A stretch of DNA of 50,514 bases, from positions 1 to 50,514 of the forward strand of contig PHCO01000003.1 of assembly GCA_002842265.1 (NCBI GenBank), read 5' to 3'. The notes below the pieces were generated by a model, which was not told the origin of the DNA, ran no database searches, and saw nothing but the letters and a program-made list of their open reading frames with translations. The translations under genes and the position numbers were made by a program. This stretch comes from Betaproteobacteria bacterium HGW-Betaproteobacteria-18 (GTDB lineage Bacteria; Pseudomonadota; Gammaproteobacteria; Burkholderiales; Burkholderiaceae_C). Of the stretch, positions 10,075 through 18,742 are shown one piece after another. Position 1 is the first letter of the stretch. Each line of letters opens with the position of its first letter.

Positions 10075-10105
10075 ATTGGAAACCCTGTAGCAGCTACAGT
10101 GTCAA
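10075..10105 (-). promoter_or_regulatory. MerR-type promoter/operator of the CDF operon (19-bp spacer)
   Basis: Minus strand TTGACA-[CTGTAGCTGCTACAGGGTT]-TCCAAT; dyad CTGTAGCnGCTACAG between the elements. Confidence 0.75.
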
Positions 10106-10132
10106 CACCTTCATCACGACACAGGTATCCCC

Positions 10133-10570
10133 ATGCGCATCAAGGAACTGAGCCAGGCCACAGGCGTGGATGTGGAGACGATCCGCTTCTACGAAAAAGA
10201 ACACCTGCTGCCCGCGCCCGCTCGCTCGGACAATGGCTACCGCGACTACGACGCCCTACACCTGGAGCGGCTGTCCTTCATCCGCCACTGCAGGGCGCTG
10301 GACATGCCCTTGTCGGACGTCAAGCGCCTGCTGGCGCTCGTGGACGACCCGGCGCGGCACGGCCTCGACGTGGACCATCTGGTGGACGAACAGCTCAGCC
10401 GTGTGCGGGCGCGGCTCAAGAGCATGCGCGCGCTGGAGCGGCAGCTGATGCAGCTGCGCTCGCGCTGCAAGGGCGAACACGAAGGCGGCGAGTGCGGCAT
10501 CCTGCAAGAGCTGGTGGCCGCAGCGCACGGCGAGTCATGTGCATGCCATCCTTTTTCAGCACAACCTTGA
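10133..10570 (+). CDS. cadR: Cd(II)/Pb(II)-responsive MerR-family regulator
   Basis: MRIKELSQATGVDVETIRFYEKEHLLPAPARSDNGYRDY; C-terminal Cys/His-rich CKGEHEGGECG...CACH. Confidence 0.9.
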   Translation: MRIKELSQATGVDVETIRFYEKEHLLPAPARSDNGYRDYDALHLERLSFIRHCRALDMPLSDVKRLLALVDDPARHGLDVDHLVDEQLSRVRARLKSMRALERQLMQLRSRCKGEHEGGECGILQELVAAAHGESCACHPFSAQP

Positions 10571-10805
10571 TGAAACTTACTACAGACCGAAGTCAGTCTG
10601 GCCCTGATGCGTCGATGGCAGGCAAGGCAGTAAGCAAGCCCAGGACCCAAGCCTACGGTTGCAGCATTCACTACGGTGTGGTGGATGCCGTGAAGAACTT
10701 GTTCAAGCCTGCTGGTTAGTCTCGCAAGCTCAGGGGCTAGGCTTTTGTCAGGTGGGTATTCACACGTGGTCCTCAGCAAGCTCAAGCTGGTGCCAGCGCT
10801 GCCAC

Positions 10806-10836
10806 TTGACATTGAGGTCACTACAGGGTTTCCAAT
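10806..10836 (+). promoter_or_regulatory. MerR-type promoter of cadA (19-bp spacer)
   Basis: TTGACA-[TTGAGGTCACTACAGGGTT]-TCCAAT; shares CTACAGGGTTTCCAAT with the CDF promoter. Confidence 0.7.
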
Positions 10837-10842
10837 GGGGCC

Positions 10843-13110
10843 ATGAAACAAGAAGCCACCACCTCTCCAGGCGTTGACACCTGCTGCTCCGCTGGCTGCT
10901 CCAGCCCTGCCACACCAGCAAATACCGTAGCCAGCAACAGGGAGCCGGGCAAACTTTTTCGAATTGCGACGATGGACTGCAGCGCCGAGGAAGCCGAGAT
11001 CCGCCGGGCGCTGGAACCTCTGGATGGAATCCGCTCATTGGGCTTCCAGCTGGGCGCGCGTACCCTCAGCATCGATGCAACAGAGCGCGCGTATCCCTTG
11101 GCGCTGGCTGCTATTCGCAAAGCGGGCTTCGACCCGCAGCCCGTGGCCGCAACGATCGGTACCCAAGGGGGGGAGGCAAGCGAGCATGCCGAAGGCGACG
11201 ACCATGGACATGGGTTTGCTGGCGGCATGTCTCGACTGGTGGTCGCGCTTGTACTTGCCACGGGAGCGGAATTGCTCTCATTCTTTGCACCCGATCAGAT
11301 AGCTTGGAAGATTGCCGGCATGGCCGTCGCCGGGCTGGCCATCTGGCTGGCTGGGATCGACACTTACAAAAAGGGCTTCACGGCGTTGCTGCGCGGCAAA
11401 CTCAACATCAATGCACTGATGTCGGTGGCCGTCACAGGTGCGTTCCTCATCGGCCAGTGGCCTGAGGCCGCCATGGTGATGGCCCTCTACGCCATTGCCG
11501 AGCTGATCGAGGCCAAGGCCGTGGACCGAGCCCGCAACGCGATCAAGGGTTTGCTGGAACTGGCGCCAGAAGATGCCCTGGTGCTCGGCTCCAGCGGAGC
11601 TTGGACCACAACGCCGGTCGCTGCTGTGGCCATTGGCGCGACCGTGCGCATCAAACCCGGTGAGCGCGTCCCACTCGACGGCACGGTGACCAAGGGGAAC
11701 GGGGCCATCAACCAGGCCCCGGTGACTGGCGAAAGCATTCCCGTGGACAAAGCTCCCGGGGATCAGGTTTTCGCTGGCACCATCAATGAGACCGGTGAAC
11801 TGGAGTTCCAGGTCACCGCCTTGTCGAGCAACACCACCCTGGCAAGGATCATTCAAGCTGTTGAGCAGGCGCAAGGCACGCGCGCACCGACGCAGCGCTT
11901 TGTCGATCGGTTCGCCGCCATCTACACGCCTGCAGTCTTCGCCATTGCCGTAGCGGTGGCGTTTCTCACACCGTTTCTGATGGGTCTGACCTGGCTGGAG
12001 GCAGTGTACAAGGCGCTCGTGCTGCTGGTGATCGCCTGCCCTTGCGCGTTGGTCATCTCCACACCTGTCACGGTGGTCAGCGGACTGGCAACCGGCGCTC
12101 GCCGCGGAATCCTGATCAAGGGCGGAACCTACCTGGAGGACGCCCGGCTCCTGAAGGCCGTTGCGCTGGACAAAACAGGCACCATTACCGAGGGCAAACC
12201 CAAGCTGGTGCAGTGGCGAGTCTGGGATGGGTGGGATGAAGCAGTGGCTCAGCAGTTGGCCGCAAGCTTGGCCGGCCGTTCCGATCACCCGGTCTCCAAG
12301 GCGATTGACCAGGGCCTTGAAGTCCAGGGCCCGGAGGCCCAGAACTTCAAGGCTTTGCCTGGGCGCGGTGTCGAAGCCGTGATCGATGGTGTGCGCCTGG
12401 TGCTGGGGAATCACCGACTGATCCATGAGCAGGGACTGTGCACCCCTGAACTGGAGGCGGAACTGGCCATCCACGAAAAGCAAGGCCGCACGGTGACCCT
12501 CCTGGCTGACGACTCCCGCGTTCTCGCTCTGTTTGCTGTCGCTGACACCATCCGGGAGACATCCAGACAGGCCATCGTCGATCTCAAGGCAATGGGGGTG
12601 ACCTTGGTCATGCTGACCGGCGACAACACCGCTACTGCCAAGGCCATCGCTGCACAAGCCGGCATCGAAGATGCACGCGGCGACTTGCTGCCCGAAGCCA
12701 AGCTCGATGCCATCAAGCAAATGCAAGAGCGCTATGGCGCCACCGGCATGACCGGCGATGGCATCAACGATGCACCGGCATTGGCTCAGGCCGACATCGG
12801 CTTCGCCATGGGTGGTGCAGGTACCGACACGGCCATGGAAGCGGCCGACGTGGTCATCATGAACGACAACCTACAGCGAGTGGCCGAGACGGTACGACTG
12901 TCCAGGCGCACCCACGCTGTGCTATGGCAGAACATCACTTTGGCGCTGGGAATCAAGAGCGTGTTTCTGGTGCTGGCGGTGTTCGGCACCGCGACCATGT
13001 GGATGGCGGTTTTTGCGGACATGGGCGCGAGCTTGTTGGTGGTCGCCAACGGCCTGCGGTTGCTTCGTGGAACAGAAGTGGAGCCAACTTCCAAGCCAAA
13101 CCGCTCGTAA
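10843..13110 (+). CDS. cadA: Cd/Zn/Pb-translocating P-type ATPase
   Basis: IACPCALVIS (CPC), DKTGTITEGKP, GDGINDAPAL; HMA-like MDCSAEEAEIR. Confidence 0.95.
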   Translation: MKQEATTSPGVDTCCSAGCSSPATPANTVASNREPGKLFRIATMDCSAEEAEIRRALEPLDGIRSLGFQLGARTLSIDATERAYPLALAAIRKAGFDPQPVAATIGTQGGEASEHAEGDDHGHGFAGGMSRLVVALVLATGAELLSFFAPDQIAWKIAGMAVAGLAIWLAGIDTYKKGFTALLRGKLNINALMSVAVTGAFLIGQWPEAAMVMALYAIAELIEAKAVDRARNAIKGLLELAPEDALVLGSSGAWTTTPVAAVAIGATVRIKPGERVPLDGTVTKGNGAINQAPVTGESIPVDKAPGDQVFAGTINETGELEFQVTALSSNTTLARIIQAVEQAQGTRAPTQRFVDRFAAIYTPAVFAIAVAVAFLTPFLMGLTWLEAVYKALVLLVIACPCALVISTPVTVVSGLATGARRGILIKGGTYLEDARLLKAVALDKTGTITEGKPKLVQWRVWDGWDEAVAQQLAASLAGRSDHPVSKAIDQGLEVQGPEAQNFKALPGRGVEAVIDGVRLVLGNHRLIHEQGLCTPELEAELAIHEKQGRTVTLLADDSRVLALFAVADTIRETSRQAIVDLKAMGVTLVMLTGDNTATAKAIAAQAGIEDARGDLLPEAKLDAIKQMQERYGATGMTGDGINDAPALAQADIGFAMGGAGTDTAMEAADVVIMNDNLQRVAETVRLSRRTHAVLWQNITLALGIKSVFLVLAVFGTATMWMAVFADMGASLLVVANGLRLLRGTEVEPTSKPNRS

Positions 13111-13131
13111 CCAAGGCAGCACGCCCATTCC

Positions 13132-13153
13132 AACAGCTAGACATCCAGCTGTT
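13132..13153 (+). terminator. Possible hairpin downstream of cadA
   Basis: AACAGCT-n8-AGCTGTT 22 nt after the cadA stop; no T-tract. Confidence 0.3.
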
Positions 13154-13270
13154 CAGGCAGATCGAGTGCATCGTTGACCTGCCCCCCCAGTCATACCAGC
13201 CTAAAGGTAGTGAGGTCCGTCAACCGCCAGTCCGAATGATGGGGTAGCGGTCGGTGGTACGGCGCTAACC

Positions 13271-13385
13271 GGGTCGCGGAAGCTCCATGTCCGCATCACC
13301 ACTTACAGCCGCCATTCGGGCCAGCGCTGGTCGCTATACCCAACAGCCGCTTCGTGGCAGACAGCGTGAGTACGCTTGGCAACAG
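13271..13385. repeat. Left copy of ~115-bp direct repeat flanking the accessory block
   Basis: Contains CAGCCGCCATTCGGGCCAGCGCTGGTCGC...CAACAGCCGCTTCGTGGCAGACAGCGTGAG, matching 23997-24112. Confidence 0.75.
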
Positions 13386-13421
13386 CCACCGCCAGCCACC
13401 GCCAGCCACCGCCAGCAACCG
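13385..13421 (+). repeat. Short tandem repeat, 10-bp unit CCACCGCCAG
   Basis: Three consecutive units plus a degenerate partial unit. Confidence 0.7.
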
Positions 13422-14239
13422 CTGCACACTTGCCCGTCGCTGGTCAGGACCCGCTTGAGGCTGGTTGCTGTCCCACAGTTTCGACGGCTGAGTGCATTCT
13501 CCGAACCGCAACCCGTCGTTCACCGAGCAGGATCTCAAACGACCGCTCGACCTCCTACACCGGTCGCTCGGCAGGGGCGACAGGTTTTATGTTCGGGAAT
13601 GGCGGCTCACGCTGTGGGCGAACTGATGCTCTCGGCGGGCTTTGCGGCAGGGGTGATGTTGTTCTATGAGTGAGAATATTGGGCGGGGGAAGGGGGAGCA
13701 AAAAGAGCAAAGCCTTCAAACTCCTTTGCTGAACCAAGCTGACTAGCGTCACGTGGTCTTCAGATTGAAGTTGTTGATATTGTCTGGATGGGTTCCTTTG
13801 CATATGCGAACTTTACTGGATTGCAGGTGTTGCACTTCAGGTTTGAATAGCACCTTAAGAGAGGTGAAATCAAGCTAAACTACTCTCACTTGGGGATGTT
13901 GACCTAAATTCGAGTGCTGGAAAAGCGCTAGTAAGCGTTCTTGCCGCCGCTGCCGAGTTGGAACATGACCTCCAGATTGAAAGAGCACAAACAGGTCATC
14001 AGAGAGCGAAAGTCGATGGTAAAGACGTTGGTCGTACCCCGAACGGCAATGAGGAACAGAAACTCCAAATCGTGGTGCTTTTGAATGCATGTTTATCTGT
14101 TTCATCTACCGAACGCCAATTTAATGTGAGCCGAGCGTCCATAGTCGCACACAGGACAGAAGCATAATAAATGCAGTGAGTTATCTATATGCATGCTCAA
14201 TCAGTTACCCATCGGAACCGCCGTTACGAACTTTAAACA

Positions 14240-14986
14240 ATGCGGCCTATATTGCTATTATCTATAGTGCTAGCTTTGACTAGCGCTGCACAAGCCCAGA
14301 ACTTATTGCGAGTATCTGAGGATGCGTGGACACAGCTACTGCCTGATGAAAGAACTGACATCCAAGAGCGGTTCCTAGTTGAACCAGTTTCGTCTAGTCT
14401 TTTTGGGAAAATTATAGACAACCAAGGCCTAGACAGATCCATTCAGGGAAACAATGCAGGGAGCGCATTAGGGGGATCAATTGCTAGTGCTGCTTATATC
14501 GATAACGCATTTCGACCAAATGGCAACTTCTCCGCGAAAGAACACTTGGCAGCCGTGATCGTTGGCGGCGTATTGGGTTCAGCGCTAAACCGAGCGCCAG
14601 TTAGTCAGTTTCAATTTCGCTATGCAGTTCAAGACGGTCGGGGTGGAGTAAGTTATCATGACGTGATCTCACAAGATCCATTCCGTCATCCGGTTGGCAT
14701 TTGTGTAAACCTCCCTGCCGTAACCCTCGCTCAAAACCAAGAGCTGTGCAGCCAAACAGCTGAAATATTGAGATCGACCTATCTTCCGGGCTATACATCC
14801 AGACCTCTAGTCAGCCACTCCAGCTCGGCCAAACATTCTGTGCGAGCGTCTCCTCAAGTGGCTGTCCAAGAAGATGCAAGTAGGAATGAGTCGAGTTCTA
14901 AAGTGCTCTGCAAAATTGGAACTCTGTCACCAGTGACTGCAAGTCGAGAAAAGTGTGAATCTATCAATGGAAATATCATAGAATGA
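14240..14986 (+). CDS. Secreted protein with glycine-zipper-like segment
   Basis: Signal peptide LLLSIVLALTSAAQAQ; GNNAGSALGGSIASAAYI...AAVIVGGVLGSALN. Confidence 0.65.
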   Translation: MRPILLLSIVLALTSAAQAQNLLRVSEDAWTQLLPDERTDIQERFLVEPVSSSLFGKIIDNQGLDRSIQGNNAGSALGGSIASAAYIDNAFRPNGNFSAKEHLAAVIVGGVLGSALNRAPVSQFQFRYAVQDGRGGVSYHDVISQDPFRHPVGICVNLPAVTLAQNQELCSQTAEILRSTYLPGYTSRPLVSHSSSAKHSVRASPQVAVQEDASRNESSSKVLCKIGTLSPVTASREKCESINGNIIE

Positions 14987-15573
14987 AATACAAAATCTTA
15001 ATATCAATTGCCACCTTGTTTCTCGCTGGCTGTGGTACAAACTTCATCTATAACATAGGCAACAAGACCTACGATGATCCTGATGACTTCATTAAAGCGG
15101 GAGAGGCGAATAATCTCGCAGTAAAGCGTGCAATCCTTCCACTTCAGAAGAAACTCACAGATAAAAAGCTAATTATTGTTTTCGCAAGCAGAGATGCGAT
15201 TGTGTCTAATAGTACGGCACAGGCTGAGGCTCGGGTGAAGAAGAAGCTGAATGAAGACTTTATCGAAAATCATGAGACGATGGCAACATATACTGTCAAC
15301 GGGGTGAAGAATATGTACGAGGCTGCTAGCGTAAAAGGTATATATTCTCACGTCGTTTACAGAGAAACCAATACGCTGGCGAACTCATTAGCACCCGCCG
15401 CTGATTATGATACGCTAGCTTGGTATCAGGAAGCTGGCGGCGTTGGCCAGTGGTTCTATTCCAGTGCGAAATATGGAAAACAATTATTTGTCTTTGATCA
15501 AACTTCAAATGAAGCTAGCGTAAAGACTGAAGCTTTCCTCTCTGCCCTTCAAGCACTTGCAATTCGTGACTAG
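14983..15573 (+). CDS. Predicted lipoprotein, unknown function
   Basis: Lipobox MKYKILISIATLFLAGC; ATGA overlap with the preceding gene. Confidence 0.65.
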   Translation: MKYKILISIATLFLAGCGTNFIYNIGNKTYDDPDDFIKAGEANNLAVKRAILPLQKKLTDKKLIIVFASRDAIVSNSTAQAEARVKKKLNEDFIENHETMATYTVNGVKNMYEAASVKGIYSHVVYRETNTLANSLAPAADYDTLAWYQEAGGVGQWFYSSAKYGKQLFVFDQTSNEASVKTEAFLSALQALAIRD

Positions 15574-15603
15574 TTATTGGTTGTTAGTTATATATCAAGC
15601 GGA

Positions 15604-15634
15604 AGCCTCTCGAAGTAATTCGCGAGGCTTTTTC
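15604..15634 (+). terminator. Rho-independent terminator after the lipoprotein gene
   Basis: AGCCTCtCGAA-gtaa-TTCGcGAGGCT followed by a T-rich tract. Confidence 0.75.
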
Positions 15635-16262
15635 TTGATTATTTATATTTTCCAGAGGGCATGCTATCGACCAGTTGCAGCCATGCCATCGAAGGAAAAA
15701 TCGCACCCAATGCGAGTAAGACTTTTCGGAACTGAGGACCGCCACGTCGGACGACTGTAACCTCCTCGACAACGGTCATTGATGCCACCGCGCTGCCGGG
15801 TGAGCCGATGACCTCGTCGTACCAAGTACCGAAGTCCCAACTCGCCGCAGCGACTAACGGCACTCGCTGCACAGCCGAACTTGTAAAATCGAAGGTCGCT
15901 TGAGGCTGGTTGCGGCCGGTCAGGTGTTCAGGGCCCGATCACAGCCGCCGCTCGAAACGGCCATTCCTCGTCTGCCTGGCGACCGACCGTTGCACCTCCA
16001 GCAGCGGCCACTCAACAGCGTTGGGCCAGACGAGATGCCGAGCGACTCCTGCCCGCCAAGACGACCGGCTCTTCACGACCCGTACCGGTCATTCAAGGAG
16101 CCAACGCGAAGCGGTCACTGTGTGATAAGGGATGCCGGGTTTCGTGCTTTACTTGTACAAAAATCAGATCGGCGTGCGCAACACGTCCTGAATATCCGCC
16201 CAGTTTATTCCGCAGGCTCTGCGGAAGGCATCGCATAAACGTGCAAGAAGAACGGTTCCGCA

Positions 16263-16649
16263 GTGGCGAATTACTTCAAAAGAAGCGAGCGAAAGCTCTT
16301 TGTGACCTGTCTCGTCGCAACGGTTGCTGCGGGAGCTGCGTCCGTTCTGGCTATTGGTTTATCGCATGGGCTGGCCGGGAAGTTGACTGCAACCTCCGGA
16401 CTTTTGGCGACTCTGACTGGCGTCGTTCAGCTCGAGGTCAGTGGTCTTTTCACGAAGATCATGGAGATCTACGGGGACGACACAAAGTATCCGTACGGCC
16501 CACCGTCATACATCACGCGAGAAGTCATCGATGACCCCGATGCTCCTGTTCTCAGCTGGATTCGGACCTATGCGTTTTTCTCGCCTGCTACTGGCTTCTG
16601 GCTTATCGTCCTGGGCACGCTCATTCAGGTTCTCGCGGTATGGCTATAG
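16263..16649 (+). CDS. Small membrane protein, unknown function
   Basis: Hydrophobic segments at both ends; normal codon use; followed directly by an attC-like site. Confidence 0.55.
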   Translation: MANYFKRSERKLFVTCLVATVAAGAASVLAIGLSHGLAGKLTATSGLLATLTGVVQLEVSGLFTKIMEIYGDDTKYPYGPPSYITREVIDDPDAPVLSWIRTYAFFSPATGFWLIVLGTLIQVLAVWL

Positions 16650-16668
16650 CAAGCAAAGCGCGCACGAC

Positions 16669-16737
16669 ACCCAACCCTGCATTGCAGCCGACCCTGGCCA
16701 GTTGCGCTGGCCGGTCGGCAGAATTCAAGCGTTATGA
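16669..16737 (+). other. attC-like imperfect palindrome between two cassette-like genes
   Basis: ACCCAAC (RYYYAAC) ... GCCGACCctGGCCAG-ttgcg-CTGGCCGGTCGGC ... TTCAAGCGTTATGA; 69 nt; ends at the HNH start codon. Confidence 0.35.
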
Positions 16738-17678
16738 GTCGCGCATCTAGACCCCCAGTTCCCGCCGCTGTTCGGCGCGCCATCCTAGTTGAGGCCGGAC
16801 ACAAGTGCGCCATTCCGCGGTGTGGGCATGGAGACGTGGATATCCACCACATCGTTCCGTGGGAGACCTGCGGTAAGCATGAATACGCGAACTTGATATC
16901 TCTTTGCCCAAACTGTCATCGCCGTGCACATAAAGGTGAGATCGACCGTAAGTCACTTCATCTCTACAAGGCTGCTTTGGTGGCCTCATTCCAAGTCGCC
17001 GGTGAAGCGCTGTTCTCGGCTCCAGCAGTGGAGATCAAGCGACGCATCTACGAGGTGGATTCGGCGAGCGCGGAATGCAGTTTCAGCTTCGAGTACCCCG
17101 ACTTTGTCAATCCAATGGCTCGAATAGTTTCCAAAAACATTGAGGCCTGGGGGCTCGAACTCTTGGCGACGTTTCGTCAGTCACAGGATGCGGAACACCG
17201 TCTACACCCAAACAAACCAGATTACCCGATCTGGTGGCTTACTGGCTCCTACCAAGTCTCCCGACGAGATACGCAAGTTATCAGCGTTCGATATGACATT
17301 GAGCAAATGGCCTTTGGAGCTGCCCATCGGTCGTACGAGACAAGAGTGCAAAACTTCTTCGTCGACCCATTTTCGCCAATGCTGCTTGAGGAACTTCTCG
17401 CTTCCCCTCGGGCGATTGAACCTTTGGCAGAAGCAGTCAGACGAAAGCTGCTATCAGGTGGAGACTTAGACCCAACTCACGTCGAGATTGGTACGGCGCC
17501 GGACCCGGATCTTTTCTCGAGGTTCGTAGTCGATCAGTACGGCCTTACCTTCATGTTCGATCCGTATGAGGTTGCGTGCTACGCCCAAGGACCGCAGCAC
17601 GTAAGTCTCTCATTTGAGGAGTTGGCTAAGCTATTCAAACGAGAGCAACTTTACGTCCTTACTCCACCAGACTCATAA
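16734..17678 (+). CDS. HNH endonuclease-domain protein with uncharacterised C-terminal region
   Basis: CAIPRCGHGDVDIHHIVPWETCGKHEYANLISLCPNCHRRAHKG. Confidence 0.8.
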   Translation: MSRASRPPVPAAVRRAILVEAGHKCAIPRCGHGDVDIHHIVPWETCGKHEYANLISLCPNCHRRAHKGEIDRKSLHLYKAALVASFQVAGEALFSAPAVEIKRRIYEVDSASAECSFSFEYPDFVNPMARIVSKNIEAWGLELLATFRQSQDAEHRLHPNKPDYPIWWLTGSYQVSRRDTQVISVRYDIEQMAFGAAHRSYETRVQNFFVDPFSPMLLEELLASPRAIEPLAEAVRRKLLSGGDLDPTHVEIGTAPDPDLFSRFVVDQYGLTFMFDPYEVACYAQGPQHVSLSFEELAKLFKREQLYVLTPPDS

Positions 17679-17744
17679 CAGCAAAGGCGTGCCCTGGGAC
17701 GTTTTCTACAACCTCGTTAACGGCGGCTTTTGCGCATGCACAAA

Positions 17745-17833
17745 GACCGCTCCTGGCCGGGACTGCCAGTTCGCGGTCAAGTCCGGCAGCGGTCCTTGGT
17801 CATGCACCGGATCGAAAGATCGGTGTCGACGGC
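17745..17833. repeat. Intergenic hairpin repeat copy 1
   Basis: GACCGCT cctgg CCGGGACT...AGTCCGG c AGCGGTC nested inverted repeat; ~80 bp similar to copy 2. Confidence 0.7.
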
Positions 17834-17891
17834 CAGGAACATAGCGAGCCGACCCTGATCAGGCACCCGAACCTCACCTAGAACGATCCAC

Positions 17892-18353
17892 ATGTACGCG
17901 GAACAGATTAGGCGCTATTTAGATGCATATGACGGCAAACCTCCACGGGTTCGCCTGACCTATGTCGATCTCACAATTGGAGAAACGACGGGTGTCTATT
18001 TCGCTGAAGGCCCGAGAGGTCTCTTTCCGTCTATCTATGAGTTCGCTGCCGAAGCGCTCATTTCTATTGAGCATCACATGACCGGCGAAGAAACCGCCAC
18101 CTACCCCCAATCCGCATGGTCGGAATTAGAAGCTTTCTCCTGCGATGCTCTACCTTGGATGAACTTCTACAACCAGATAGTGCGGCCGGGAGAAATGCTG
18201 TGCTTTCCGACCGAACAAGTACTTGGCTTCAAGCCCCCGATGAATCTTGAGCGCAAGCTGTACTTGACTCCACACTTCAGCGGCACGGAAGAGTGCTTTG
18301 CCACTCAAAACATTGATGTGTTCGCTCTTCTGTATTGGCATACAACCGGTTAA
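17892..18353 (+). CDS. Hypothetical protein between hairpin repeat copies 1 and 2
   Basis: 153-aa ORF, protein-like composition, no recognised family. Confidence 0.55.
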   Translation: MYAEQIRRYLDAYDGKPPRVRLTYVDLTIGETTGVYFAEGPRGLFPSIYEFAAEALISIEHHMTGEETATYPQSAWSELEAFSCDALPWMNFYNQIVRPGEMLCFPTEQVLGFKPPMNLERKLYLTPHFSGTEECFATQNIDVFALLYWHTTG

Positions 18354-18496
18354 CAAAAAATATCCAAACATCCTGCAAGGCCCTGCTGCCAAACTGATTG
18401 GTCAACCGGACGCCAGCCAGCTAGCTCCACTTTTTTGGTACCTCACTCCGGGCCAGTTACCGCGCGCGTTGAAGGTCTGCTTCACGCATGAGCAGC

Positions 18497-18582
18497 GACT
18501 GCTGTTGGCCGGGACTACCAGTTCGCGGTCAAGCCCGGGAGCGGTCCTTGATCATTCATCGGATCGAGGGCCTGGTGTCGAC
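18497..18582. repeat. Intergenic hairpin repeat copy 2
   Basis: GACTGCTgttggCCGGGACTACCAGTTCGCGGTCAAGCCCGGGAGCGGTC. Confidence 0.7.
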
Positions 18583-18742
18583 GACCATTGACCTGCCCCC
18601 CGCCAGCCGAGGTGCAGGTAGAGGAGAACATAGAGCGATAGCGGCCGTGGGTTAGTCGGCATACCATCTGTTACAGTGGCTGAAATTGACCATCAAAGTG
18701 TTGGTATGTGTGACTATTCCAAACTACGTAAACGAGGGTGCT

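Noticed and set aside
11278-12726. 482-aa minus-strand ORF inside cadA
   Set aside because: Antisense shadow of a clear P-type ATPase.
13385-13421. Tandem CCACCGCCAG units considered as a CRISPR array
   Set aside because: 10-bp contiguous units with no spacers and no cas genes.
13296-13538. Minus ORF containing LTLSATKRLLGIATSAGPNGGC, similar to the 24109..23705 ORF (LTLTAMKRLLCTATGAGPNGGC)
   Set aside because: The similarity comes from the ~115-bp DNA repeat itself; no good start or family, so treated as a repeat rather than a gene pair.
15639-15872. 77-aa minus-strand ORF
   Set aside because: Protein-like in part but no start signal, family or context; evidence too weak to call.
3957-15915. 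Recurrent AGGCTGGTTGC strings (3957, 13458, 15902) as a regulatory motif
   Set aside because: Short and embedded in repeat-like GC-rich spacers; probably part of a dispersed spacer family rather than a specific site.
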